Shown: piece after piece, positions 44,990 to 53,060 of the stretch
How the letters are laid out: each line of letters begins with the position of its first letter
Position numbering within the stretch: position 1 is the first letter of the stretch
NCBI RefSeq assembly: GCF_038002825.1
Contig: NZ_JBBODF010000001.1
Location: 3,286,001-3,350,000 of the forward strand
Direction of reading: 5' to 3'
Length of the DNA stretch: 64,000 nucleotides
Source: Paenibacillus sp. FSL H8-0048
GTDB taxonomy: Bacteria; Bacillota; Bacilli; Paenibacillales; Paenibacillaceae
Position numbers and translations under genes: made by a program
Notes under the pieces: generated by a model
Database searches by the model: none
Seen by the model: only the letters and a program-made list of their open reading frames with translations
What the model was told of the DNA's origin: nothing

Positions 44990-45248
44990 TTATCCACAGC
45001 TCCATCCACAGTTTCCGTGCATAACTATCGCCTAAAATTAGCCCTCCGGGGCTTTTTTCATGCGTAAAATGGCTGTTTTGCTTGTCAAGGACTTTTTATC
45101 CACCGAATTGTCCACATTATCCACAATTCTCACAATTCTGTTTCAGAGTATAACCTCTGGTTTATGGCGCTCGCAAAAAAGGCGTTATTGCTGATTTTAC
45201 ACGGTTTTTACACAACTCGTGCGGAATATGTGGATAACGTTGTCCACA
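44990..45248. promoter_or_regulatory. DnaA-box cluster between ydiF and leuA
   Basis: Within 260 bp there are three perfect TTATCCACA boxes (44990-44998 plus, 45117-45125 plus, 45229-45237 minus) and four with one mismatch (TTATGCACG at 45016-45024 minus, TTATCCACC 45096-45104, TTGTCCACA 45108-45116 and 45240-45248). The density is far above chance. No origin-like AT-rich unwinding run or dnaA gene is present, so this is more likely a DnaA titration or regulatory cluster. I recall a B. subtilis cluster next to gcp (tsaD), which is the same neighbourhood. Confidence 0.8.
45040..45058 (+). terminator. Intrinsic terminator of ydiF
   Basis: AGCCC...GGGCT stem with a four-base loop and a run of six T residues, about 100 bp past the ydiF stop and inside the DnaA-box cluster. 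Confidence 0.85.
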
Positions 45249-45369
45249 GGTTGACAAATGCCGCATAAGGCAAAAATTCTGCTGGATAAAGCTCAAATTT
45301 CAGAGACAGGACAGCGGCGGAATGACCTGTTTCGGCAAGGTACGAGCCAGGTGCGGTACTATTCTGTTC

Positions 45370-45556
45370 ATTAAATGGATTTTCTCCACTTGCTAAAGCA
45401 AGATTGTTCCCTACAGCAACAGCAGTTGGAGAAACTACATTTAATAGATCACAGTTGCGGCCCATGTGGCACAATTAGCACCATTAAATGCTGTTTTTCC
45501 ACTTGCTTCGTTATATATCTCAGAAACCGGGAAATTAAGCTACGTTTCTCCAACTG
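45370..45556. repeat. Four copies of a ~23-bp palindromic repeat unit
   Basis: Four related blocks share ATTAA-n6-TTTCTCCA(A)CTG/TTG: 45370-45393 (plus), 45424-45445 (minus; ATTAAATG and TTTCTCCA arms match copy 1 at 16 of 19 positions as an inverted repeat), 45483-45506 (plus) and 45534-45556 (plus). The first two can form a long imperfect hairpin. No coding frame is credible across them. The remainder of 44937-45771 holds the DnaA-box cluster and the ydiF terminator; nothing else is seen. Confidence 0.6.
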
Positions 45557-45771
45557 TACTCTCTTTGCACGATAACTTTGACGGGTAACCCTCTCCTTAC
45601 TCCTCCCGTTATATCCGCTTTACGCTCTCCCCTCCAATGCCCCTGTCCCGTCGGCTTCAAAAAAACGCATCTGCCAAGTCCGTAAAATCGGGCTTGGCAA
45701 GATGCGTTAGAGTCAAAGGCACTCTACCTGCTCCTGGTGCTGGTGCTCCTGATGCTTTGGACAACCCCGCT

Positions 45772-47334
45772 CTAGCTGTTCACCGCCGTGCCGGGAGAGG
45801 GCACCTCCGATTCCGACAGCAGCGCCGCATTGCAGGCGGCGATATAGGCAATGCCTGCGGCCATCACGATATCGTGATGGATGGCCGTGCCCCGGAACTT
45901 GGTGTCCTTCCACTCCACCATGACGGCCGCCTCGGCCTGGGCATTTCCGCCGCTGCCGAGCGAATGCAGCTCCAGCCCGTCGAAGCGGATATCCTCGGCA
46001 ATCCCTTGCCCTATAGCGGCAATGATTGCTTCCAGCGGACCGTCTCCGGTGCTGGTCTGGGTCGTCTCTGCGCCGCTTCTCAGATGGCGCACCGTCACTG
46101 CGGCCACGCGGCGCGGCGCGCTGCCGGCCAGGACCTGGACCTCGCCGAGCGCATAGACCTGCGCCTGCTGTCCTGTGGTGCTGCTGACCATCCGCAGCAG
46201 CTCATCATCGCTGACGGCCTTCTGGCGGTCAGCCGTCTCCTTGAAGGATTCGTAGAGCGCGTCCAGCTCCGCCGAATCCAGGGCAATGCCGTACTTCGCG
46301 GCGCGGTCCTTCAGCGCATGCCGGCCGGAATGCTTGCCGAGAATAATCATACTGCGCGGGATGCCCAGACGCTCCGGGTCCATAATCTCGTAGGTGCTGC
46401 GGTCCTTCAGCAGACCATCCTGATGGATGCCGGATTCATGCTGGAAGGCATTGCGCCCGACCACCGGCTTGTTGAAGGCAATCGGGAAATGCATTGCCCC
46501 GCTGATCATCCGCGAGGTGTCATACAGCTTATCCAGCACGATTCCAGTCTCTGCTCCTATAGAGTCTCCGCGTGTCTCCAGCGCCATGACCAGCTCCTCC
46601 AGCGCACAATTGCCGGTCCGCTCACCCACACCGTTGACCGTGACCTCAATCTGTGTCGCGCCGCCTTCAATGGCCGCCAGGCTGTTGGCGACAGCGAGGC
46701 CCAGATCGTTGTGGCAGTGGGCACTGTAGATGACCTTGTCTCCGCCCCTGGCTCCAAGGCGCACCCGCCGGAACATCTCTCCGTATTCCTGCGGCAGCGC
46801 ATAACCCACCGTGTCCGGCAGATTGATAATCGAAGCGCCCTCTTCAATCACTGCCTCGACCATCTCGATCAGATCGTCGATACCCGTCCGCGCAGCGTCC
46901 ATTGCCGTGAACTCTACCACATCGCAGAACTGGCGGGCATAAGCCGTCATCTCTCTTGCAACCGCTACAACCTTGGGGCGGCTCATGCGCAGCTGATGGC
47001 GCAGGTGGATGTCAGAAGAGGAGATGAACAGATGAATCCGCCGCCGTGCGGCATCCCGGGTGGCCCGGACAGCGGCATCGATATCCCCCTTGACGGCACG
47101 TGCGAAGCCGCAGATCTCTACACCCTGAATCTTGCGGGAGATCGTCTCCACCGCAGCGAAATCACCCGGACTGGATACAGGGAACCCCGGCTCCATAACA
47201 TCCACTCCCAGGTCCGCCAGCTTGCCGGCCAGAATAATCTTTTGCTCAGGAGTAAGACTGGCTCCCGGGGCCTGCTCCCCGTCGCGCAGCGTCGTGTCAA
47301 AAATCTGAATTCGTTTCTTTACCGGAATGATCAT
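45772..47334 (-). CDS. leuA: 2-isopropylmalate synthase
   Basis: 520 residues, usual length of the bacterial enzyme. It condenses acetyl-CoA with 2-ketoisovalerate in the first committed step of leucine synthesis. A TIM barrel comes first (IFDTTLRDGEQAPGASL; metal ligands in YSAHCHNDLGLAVANS; NAFQHESGIHQDG), and the C-terminal ~120 residues are the LeuA regulatory fold (STGDGPLEAIIAAIGQGI), so leucine feedback is expected. GAGGAGG precedes the ATG. Two tandem T-box leaders with CTC specifiers lie upstream. No leuBCD or ilv genes follow; the coding unit is monocistronic here. The gene sits between ydiF and tsaD, which I recall as neighbours in B. subtilis. Confidence 0.96.
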   Translation of the reverse strand: MIIPVKKRIQIFDTTLRDGEQAPGASLTPEQKIILAGKLADLGVDVMEPGFPVSSPGDFAAVETISRKIQGVEICGFARAVKGDIDAAVRATRDAARRRIHLFISSSDIHLRHQLRMSRPKVVAVAREMTAYARQFCDVVEFTAMDAARTGIDDLIEMVEAVIEEGASIINLPDTVGYALPQEYGEMFRRVRLGARGGDKVIYSAHCHNDLGLAVANSLAAIEGGATQIEVTVNGVGERTGNCALEELVMALETRGDSIGAETGIVLDKLYDTSRMISGAMHFPIAFNKPVVGRNAFQHESGIHQDGLLKDRSTYEIMDPERLGIPRSMIILGKHSGRHALKDRAAKYGIALDSAELDALYESFKETADRQKAVSDDELLRMVSSTTGQQAQVYALGEVQVLAGSAPRRVAAVTVRHLRSGAETTQTSTGDGPLEAIIAAIGQGIAEDIRFDGLELHSLGSGGNAQAEAAVMVEWKDTKFRGTAIHHDIVMAAGIAYIAACNAALLSESEVPSPGTAVNS

Positions 47335-47406
47335 CGTAATTCCTCCTCTAATTAGGTTTATCTATAGATTTATCTAATGGAGAGCCGGCTCCTAAAAAAC
47401 ACAAAG

Positions 47407-47715
47407 ACCCCCTGTCTCTTATAAAGAGACGGGGGGTCAGCCCTCCGCGGTACCACTCTTTTTGACGCATAGGCTTCCTGATGTACAGAAGTCCCGGCTG
47501 CGTCCAGCTTAGTATCAGATCTCACAGCTCCGATAACGGAAGCTCTAATGATCTGAAAGGTCCGGTAACGGGGACATCCGTAGCAGCGTACCTGTAGCTC
47601 TTTCCGCTGTTCCGCTCACGGGCGAGATTCGCCGGCCTCCGGTGTCTGCGTCGCACCTCCCCGCAGCTCTCTGTTCACCTTAGCCGTCTACTGCTCCCGA
47701 TCCTTGCGTGTCATT
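47407..47715 (-). ncRNA. Leucine T-box riboswitch, promoter-distal copy (next to leuA)
   Basis: The minus strand carries the T-box core AGAGTGGTACCGCG (47447-47460) followed by a strong terminator (47407-47439; GACCCCC.../...GGGGGTC). Upstream are stem I elements including AGAGAGCTGCGGGGAGG. The specifier is CTC (47624-47626) within GAATCTCGCCC, a leucine codon. Uncharged tRNA-Leu would stabilise the antiterminator and allow leuA transcription. The 5' border is approximate. Confidence 0.9.
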
Positions 47716-47742
47716 CCTATATAACTTCTTAATAATTTGCAC

Positions 47743-48126
47743 AAAAAAGCCCGCCGTCTCATTCAAGAGACGACAGGCTGTTCACTGTCGCGGTACCACT
47801 CTTGTTGATATCCGAACCCGCTACCTTCCAGCTGTTCTGCGATACCCACTCCATGTCTGCAAGGTTCCCGGAATGTTCACACTCCGCCAAAGCCCTGACT
47901 GACCACCCTCTCACGGAGGTTAACCGTAACGGTGTACCTAAGGTTGCCGGATTACATCCTGTACCGGCCATCGCTCCTGTTCAAGAGCTCCCCGCTTCCA
48001 CCGCCCCGCTCCCGGACGAGTTCAGGCCTCCTTCGACTGCGTCGCACCTTCCCGCAGCTCTCTTATCCCGGAGTGACCTTACTGCTTCCGATCATTGCGT
48101 TTGTTCAAATATAAAGTAATTGAATT
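47743..48126 (-). ncRNA. Leucine T-box riboswitch, promoter-proximal copy
   Basis: A second complete T-box: core AGAGTGGTACCGCG at 47789-47802, terminator at 47743-47780 (CGTCTC/GAGACG with T6), and stem I starting near AGAGAGCTGCGGGAAGG. The specifier CTC (48018-48020) sits in TGAACTCGTCC and aligns with the first copy. The T6 tail of this unit runs into the second leader, so one transcript would have to pass two leucine checkpoints. Confidence 0.92.
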
Positions 48127-48132
48127 GAACTG

Positions 48133-48162
48133 ATTATACCCGGCGGCTTCTGTAAAAGTCAA
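48133..48162 (-). promoter_or_regulatory. Sigma-A promoter for the tandem T-box/leuA transcript
   Basis: TTGACT and a perfect TATAAT separated by 18 nt on the minus strand. The -35 overlaps the tsaD stop codon and transcription would start near 48126, at the 5' end of the first T-box. Confidence 0.88.
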
Positions 48163-49208
48163 TAGGCAGATACCGACCATTTCTCCAGCGAATAGCCGGG
48201 GTCGGCGACCATATCCAGCGGAATCCCGCCTTCATGTCTCCATTTCACATAAGCTGCGGCCCCAATCATCGCCGCATTATCCGTACAATACACGGGAGGA
48301 GGGATAATCAGCTCAATCCCTTCTGTCCCGCAGCGCCGGATCAGAGCTTCGCGCAGCCCCTTGTTCGCCGCTACCCCTCCGCAGAGCAAAAGCTGCTCCG
48401 CGTGGTATTCACGGACAGCCCGAATCGCCTTATCGACCAGCACTTCCACTACAGATTCCTGGAAGCCGCGCGCAATGCCCGCGACATCCGGCACAAGCCC
48501 CTTCATCTTGCTCTGGTTCACCGCATTCAACACCGCAGACTTCAGCCCGCTGAAGCTAAAGTCATACGAGCCCGGCTCCAGCCACACACGCGGCAGAGCG
48601 AAGGCTTCTTGCGCCTCATGCGCAAGCTTGTCCACATGCGGCCCTCCCGGATATGGGAAGCCCAGGGCACGGGCTACTTTGTCGTACGCTTCGCCGACGG
48701 CATCGTCACGGGTGCGCCCGATGATCCGGAAAGCTCCTTCCCGCTCCATATGCACCAGTTCTGTATGGCCCCCTGACACGACCAGCGTCATGCTCGGATA
48801 CTTCAATTCCTTCACCAGCCGGTTGGCATAGATATGACCGGCAATATGATGTGTGCCGATGAGCGGCTTGCCCCAGGCCAGCGCCAGACTTTTGGCAGCT
48901 ACGACTCCAACCAGCAGCGCCCCCACCAGTCCCGGACCCTGTGTTACCGCCACTGCCGTCAGCTCCTGCGGACGTACGCCTGCTACGCTTAAGGCTTCTT
49001 CAATGACCAGCGTTATCACCTCGACATGCTTGCGGGAGGCCACCTCAGGCACCACTCCCCCGAATGCCCGGTGGGTCTCAATCTGGCTGGAAATAATATT
49101 GGACAACACCTCACAGCCATCCTTCACTACAGCTACAGAGGTCTCGTCACAGCTGGTTTCAATCGCCAGAATCAATACAGGCTCCCTTGCGCCCGTGTCT
49201 GTCTTCAT
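48159..49208 (-). CDS. tsaD: tRNA N6-threonylcarbamoyladenosine transferase TsaD
   Basis: 349 residues from the ATG at 49208, which overlaps the rimI stop (ATGA). ASKHA-fold: LAIETSCDETSVAV, the metal-binding HIAGHIYANRL, VSGGHTELVH, and GGVAANKGLREAL. Transfers threonylcarbamoyl to A37 of ANN-decoding tRNAs, together with TsaB and TsaE, which are encoded next to it. TsaC is not in the window. Formerly gcp/ydiE. Essential in most bacteria. Confidence 0.98.
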   Translation of the reverse strand: MKTDTGAREPVLILAIETSCDETSVAVVKDGCEVLSNIISSQIETHRAFGGVVPEVASRKHVEVITLVIEEALSVAGVRPQELTAVAVTQGPGLVGALLVGVVAAKSLALAWGKPLIGTHHIAGHIYANRLVKELKYPSMTLVVSGGHTELVHMEREGAFRIIGRTRDDAVGEAYDKVARALGFPYPGGPHVDKLAHEAQEAFALPRVWLEPGSYDFSFSGLKSAVLNAVNQSKMKGLVPDVAGIARGFQESVVEVLVDKAIRAVREYHAEQLLLCGGVAANKGLREALIRRCGTEGIELIIPPPVYCTDNAAMIGAAAYVKWRHEGGIPLDMVADPGYSLEKWSVSAY

Positions 49209-49729
49209 TTCAAGTCCACGCTTCCTTCCGTTGCAGCTTGCTCCCCGTACTCCGGCAGATCGGCCCACATGATGAGCGCATCCTCGCGGTTGTCCGAATA
49301 ATAGCCCTTGCGGGTACCGGCAGGCTTGAAGCCTTTTTTGCGGTATAAATTCTGGGCCACCTCGTTAGAGACCCGTACTTCAAGCGTGATCGACTGCATG
49401 CCTAGATAAGCCGCCGTCTTCATCAGCTCGTCCAGCAGCCGCTCGCCCCATTTGCGCCCCCGGTAGGCCTCCAGCAGTGCAATGTTGGTGACATGCGCCT
49501 CATCGACAATCGCCCACATTCCGGCGTAGCCGATTAATTTCCCTGCCAGCTCCATCACCATATATTTGGCAAAATGATTGTGGGTCAGCTCGTTGCGGAA
49601 GGCTTCCTCTGTCCATGGCATGGTGAAGGCCTCCCGTTCAATCACAAGAATCTCAGGCACATCCTCCAGCCGCATCAGGCGAAAAACAAGCTCAGCCCCC
49701 TGAGCTGGTCTACGTTCCGGTTCGATCAT
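49205..49729 (-). CDS. rimI: Ribosomal-protein-S18-alanine N-acetyltransferase RimI-like
   Basis: 174 residues, GNAT fold. It shows the acceptor loop (EREAFTMPWTEEAF) and the acetyl-CoA site NIALLEAYRGRKWGERLLDEL, then LEVRVSNEVAQNLYRKKGFK. RimI acetylates the N-terminus of S18. ATGA overlaps exist on both sides (tsaB before, tsaD after), so it is tightly coupled in the tsa operon, its usual place in Firmicutes. Confidence 0.93.
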   Translation of the reverse strand: MIEPERRPAQGAELVFRLMRLEDVPEILVIEREAFTMPWTEEAFRNELTHNHFAKYMVMELAGKLIGYAGMWAIVDEAHVTNIALLEAYRGRKWGERLLDELMKTAAYLGMQSITLEVRVSNEVAQNLYRKKGFKPAGTRKGYYSDNREDALIMWADLPEYGEQAATEGSVDLK

Positions 49730-50526
49730 CGTGTATTCAGGCTCCCTTCGCTGCTGCGGCGCAGATTCGCCTCAGCCTCCGACAGCTGCGTATAATTGGG
49801 AATCAGCGTATGCAGATCTCCGCTCTCTTCATAAAGGCCCGCTTCCGCCAGGAATCCGGTCCAGCGTCCTTCCAGCTCATAAGACAGCGCCTTGACATTC
49901 GCAGCGGCTTCCTTCAGCGGAGCCAGCATATCCGCACTTCCGTGCAGCGCTGTCTCGCCTACGAACCACAGGGTGTCCGGCAGATTGCCCTCAGCTGCGG
50001 CTGCTTTAAGCCGTACTGTCAGCTCCTGCACCCAGTCAGCCATCAGCCGGATAGCATCCGGCGCCAGCCGCCGGGGCGGCTTGTCCCCGTCCGCTGCGAA
50101 TACAGCGGTGTACGCCTGTCCCCGCCGGGCATCGATCAGCGGAATGATCCAGTCTGTTCCTGCCGTGCCAAGCGCAGAAGCCGCGTGGTATCCGCCCCAG
50201 GCCAGCGCATGCAGGCTGGATACACCGGTAACCGGAACGTTCCAGGCCCAGGCCAGCGTCTTGGCTGCGGTCACAGCAATCCGGGTTCCGGTATAGGAGC
50301 CCGGACCGATCCCGACCGAGATTCCGCCGATTGTATCCGCCGTAGTCGCAGACGCCTGAAGCGCCTGCTCAATAATAGGCAGCAGATGAACCGAATGGTT
50401 CCGTTCCCCGGAAGCATTAATCTCATGCAGCAGCTCCCCGCCGCTTGTCACGGCCACTCCCAGAACTGCCGTTGCTGTATCCAGCGCCAAAAACCGCTTA
50501 CGCGGCTCATTATTCGAGTTCGTCAT
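49726..50526 (-). CDS. tsaB: t6A biosynthesis protein TsaB
   Basis: 266 residues. ASKHA-fold homologue of TsaD lacking the metal site: FLALDTATAVLGVAV, SVGIGPGSYTGTRIAVTAAKTL, and PLIDARRGQAYTAVF are typical. It dimerises with TsaD and holds TsaE. Its 5' end overlaps tsaE by 17 bp; its stop overlaps rimI. Confidence 0.96.
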   Translation of the reverse strand: MTNSNNEPRKRFLALDTATAVLGVAVTSGGELLHEINASGERNHSVHLLPIIEQALQASATTADTIGGISVGIGPGSYTGTRIAVTAAKTLAWAWNVPVTGVSSLHALAWGGYHAASALGTAGTDWIIPLIDARRGQAYTAVFAADGDKPPRRLAPDAIRLMADWVQELTVRLKAAAAEGNLPDTLWFVGETALHGSADMLAPLKEAAANVKALSYELEGRWTGFLAEAGLYEESGDLHTLIPNYTQLSEAEANLRRSSEGSLNTR

Positions 50527-51028
50527 GTTTTTTACCCCACTTCTGGATCAGCATCCGGCACACTTCGCCGTAAGGCTCTCCGATTCCGGTCACCGTAATC
50601 TCCCGCTCATCCGGGCCGGCGGTCTTCAGCTCTATATGGAGATGCTGCGGCGGCATCAGATCAGTGATGATTCGGCTCCATTCCACCAGACTCACACCCT
50701 GGCCGTAGAAATACTCTTCCAGCCCCAGCTCGTCCGCTTCCTGCAGCGAGATCCGGTATACATCCATATGATACAGCGGCAGACGTCCTTCATACTCTTT
50801 GATAATGGTAAAAGTAGGACTATTCACAATACCTTCCACACCCAAATGGCGAGCATAGCACTGCGAGAACGCCGTTTTGCCTGCACCTAAGTCCCCGTCA
50901 AGTCCGATAACCATCCCCGCCGATGACGCGGCAGCGATGGCGGCGGCAAGAGCCTCCGTATCCTGAAGGCTGAATGAACGGTAGGTAAACACCGTTTGTG
51001 TATTATTGTCCAAAGCTGCAACTACCAC
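50510..51028 (-). CDS. tsaE: tRNA t6A ATPase TsaE
   Basis: 172 residues starting at GTG 51028 with AAGGGA 10 nt upstream. Walker A GDLGAGKTAFSQ, the SPTFTIIKEYEG switch, HMDVYR and LGLEEYF motifs are all present. It powers TsaB/TsaD cycling. First gene of tsaE-tsaB-rimI-tsaD. Confidence 0.96.
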   Translation of the reverse strand: MVVAALDNNTQTVFTYRSFSLQDTEALAAAIAAASSAGMVIGLDGDLGAGKTAFSQCYARHLGVEGIVNSPTFTIIKEYEGRLPLYHMDVYRISLQEADELGLEEYFYGQGVSLVEWSRIITDLMPPQHLHIELKTAGPDEREITVTGIGEPYGEVCRMLIQKWGKKHDELE

Positions 51029-51102
51029 CTTTTTGAAGTCCCTTAACGGTTAACAATATCCTTAATTATATCGGTATGCTACTTGCACCGCAACAGCCGC
51101 TG

Positions 51103-52086
51103 TTATTCCATCGTGGCCGCTTGAACCGCCGCAGGCTTCCCCGGATGCCGGGAGAACAGGCTATGCAGCACCATTCCGCCAATAATGACCGCAATCCCTG
51201 CCCATGAGAGCAGGGAAGGCAGCGGCGAGGCCAGCAGGAGCATCTCCCCCAGCAAGGCGAACAGCACCTCCAGTGACTGGGTCGCTTCCACGGCTGCCAG
51301 ACTGCTCATGCTATCCCGGACCAGATCGGTAGCCCGGAAAAACAGCACCGTAGCCACAATTCCCGAACTGAGTGCAACAATGACAGATTGTCCTACCTGA
51401 GAGGAGGAGGGCAGGCCAGTATCTGCCATACCATACAAAGCGACAGCCAGCCAGAAGGGGAGGCTGGCGAGCGTCATGCCAAGAATCCGCTGAAATACAT
51501 CCAGCTGGCCGCTGCACAGCTCCATCATCTTACGGTTTCCGAGCGGATAGGCGAAGGAAGCGATAAGTACCGGGACAATGCCGAGCAGGATCTGGGAAGG
51601 GGGCAGCTGGCGGGCATGCTCCACTTGCAGCAGCGCTACTCCGGCGAGAATAATCAGGGAGAGGAGCAGCCCGCGCAGCGGGATTTTACCTCTTATGTAT
51701 ACTTGTCCTCCCGGTCCGCTGACCCATTCTCCGAAGAACGGAGCCAGCAGCGAACCGGAGATAATCGTGATTTGCCACGTTCCCGCCGTCAGCCAGCCCG
51801 GTGCGTAGGCAGCGGCGAAGCAGATGGGCGCGTAGAACAGGCCGAACCCGACAGTGCCCCACAGCAGCCACGCCCCCGGCCGTTCTCTCATCGCAGCCAG
51901 CAGCGGCTTCAGCCTCCCTCTCCAGGCCACAATAGCAAGCAGCAACGGGAGAGTGAACAAGTACCGCAGCGAAGCGCTCCAGGCCCAGCTTCCTCCCGCA
52001 AGCTCCATCCTCCGGTTCAGCACAAACGTCACCGCAAAAAACAGCGCCGAGCACACACCCAGCAATATCGGACGCACTTCCATCAT
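51103..52086 (-). CDS. DMT-superfamily (EmrE/EamA-like) transporter
   Basis: 327 residues with about ten hydrophobic segments in two halves, the drug/metabolite transporter plan. The N-terminus LLGVCSALFFAVTFVLNRRM is typical of the multidrug-resistance-efflux subgroup. A PEP/GxWxx motif is seen (GTWQITIISGSLLAPFFGEW). The substrate is unknown. Start may be at 52086 or the next ATG, with a weak AAGAG site. Downstream of it is the tsa operon on the same strand, 75 bp away. Confidence 0.85.
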   Translation of the reverse strand: MMEVRPILLGVCSALFFAVTFVLNRRMELAGGSWAWSASLRYLFTLPLLLAIVAWRGRLKPLLAAMRERPGAWLLWGTVGFGLFYAPICFAAAYAPGWLTAGTWQITIISGSLLAPFFGEWVSGPGGQVYIRGKIPLRGLLLSLIILAGVALLQVEHARQLPPSQILLGIVPVLIASFAYPLGNRKMMELCSGQLDVFQRILGMTLASLPFWLAVALYGMADTGLPSSSQVGQSVIVALSSGIVATVLFFRATDLVRDSMSSLAAVEATQSLEVLFALLGEMLLLASPLPSLLSWAGIAVIIGGMVLHSLFSRHPGKPAAVQAATME

Positions 52087-52183
52087 CTCTTTTCGTCAAA
52101 ATTCTTCTTCCAAATATAGGGGGTCACCACGCCCGGCGTCAATATCTGTGTCAGCTATAATTAGGGAGCCGGTGGGTGTTAGA

Positions 52184-52310
52184 CGGACACAGAAGCCGCT
52201 ATTTGGCTTAAAATATCATTTTGCTGCTTGTTGAGGACTCAAGAGCCGTTAACTTCGAATTTTGAGCTAAATGTTACACCGGATAGGTCACTTAACGACA
52301 TCTGAGTCCG
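52184..52310. repeat. Possible short inverted-repeat element
   Basis: CGGACACAG (52184-52192) and CTGAGTCCG (52302-52310) are inverted copies (8 of 9) bounding a ~127-bp AT-variable stretch without a gene. The rest of 52087-52437 shows nothing else I can name. Probably a degenerate intergenic repeat; copy number elsewhere is unknown. Confidence 0.3.
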
Positions 52311-52437
52311 GGCGGGGCACAAAACGAAGAATTTCATCCATATAAGTGCACTCCAGTCCGCCCTCCAACTCGCCATTGTAACCCCCTATAACTAGCATAT
52401 AGAAATCCATACACCAGCTAGAGGATCATTCAACTCC

Positions 52438-52488
52438 AAAAAAAGCAGGCCCTCCGGCGTTAATCATACCGCCAATAAGGTCCTGCCC
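52438..52488 (-). terminator. Intrinsic terminator of sspH
   Basis: GCAGG...CCTGC stem with inner GGCGG/CGCC pairing and seven T residues on the minus strand, about 50 bp past the sspH stop. Confidence 0.85.
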
Positions 52489-52535
52489 CAATGCTGAGTT
52501 ACTTTTACGCCCCTGCTTTCCTGCTGTTCCTACTC

Positions 52536-52721
52536 CTACTTCCCCTGCTCCTCTAACCGCTCTACACCAACAGTCTGCGTATTATCCGGCCGGGAGCCTA
52601 CCTGAACCGTTGCCATGCCGTTAGCGGAATCAACATGCTCAATCCAGACTGGTTCTCCATCAAGATGCACCGCAATTTTGTCCTTGGAAGCGTAAATATC
52701 CTGTGCACGTGTTATATCCAT
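52536..52721 (-). CDS. sspH: H-type small acid-soluble spore protein
   Basis: 61 residues, the size of B. subtilis SspH. The pattern MDITRAQDIYASKDKIAVHL, the EPVWIEHVD strand and the VGVERLEEQ ending match the family. SspH-type proteins accumulate in the forespore core and are degraded on germination. AAGGGGG precedes the ATG by 9 nt. It follows a small acidic gene by 15 bp and ends at a strong terminator. Confidence 0.92.
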   Translation of the reverse strand: MDITRAQDIYASKDKIAVHLDGEPVWIEHVDSANGMATVQVGSRPDNTQTVGVERLEEQGK

Positions 52722-52736
52722 TCTTTTCTTGCCCCC

Positions 52737-52919
52737 TTATTCCTCGTCTTCATCTTCCGCCGGAAGCTCCCCGATCGTTGCATCGGCATCCAGCAGTCCT
52801 GCATCCTCGTCCAGTCCGGCATCCTCCGGACCCGCAATAATATTGTCCCAATTGACCGCCTCTGCCGGAATATCCTGCTCCGATAGGGCATCGCTCCAGT
52901 GATAAAATTCCTTGTCCAT
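52737..52919 (-). CDS. Small acidic protein upstream of sspH (60 aa)
   Basis: The ATG at 52919 has GGAGG 6 nt upstream; a longer frame from 52952 is less likely. The 60 residues start MDKEFYHWSDAL and become very acidic (ELPAEDEDEE at the end). No family recognised. Since it is co-transcribed with sspH, a spore-related role is plausible. Confidence 0.65.
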   Translation of the reverse strand: MDKEFYHWSDALSEQDIPAEAVNWDNIIAGPEDAGLDEDAGLLDADATIGELPAEDEDEE

Positions 52920-53060
52920 ATTGCCTCCCCTTCCCGCAATGAGTCTGTGCAAGCTGAGCAGCCTTATTTTTTCCCATGACTCTCAAATAATGCATCCGGC
53001 TAGAAAAAGCCCTGTCGCCCCATACTAAGCCATAACATATCCCATCAGGAGGCGATTCTC

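Noticed and set aside
44990..45248. Chromosome origin (oriC)
   Set aside because: No dnaA/dnaN genes and no clear unwinding region; the DnaA boxes alone are not enough.
45208..45474. 88-codon minus-strand frame after the DnaA-box cluster
   Set aside because: It runs through the boxes and the repeat units without a ribosome site; judged spurious.
45637..47355. 572-codon plus-strand open frame opposite leuA
   Set aside because: Antisense shadow of leuA in GC-rich DNA; no start signal and no protein-like pattern.
47802..48119. Open frames across the T-box leaders
   Set aside because: The region is explained by two complete T-boxes; the frames have no ribosome sites.
53010..53030. CATACTA upstream of ku as a sigma-G -10
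   Set aside because: No matching -35 at the right distance, so a forespore promoter could not be supported from sequence.
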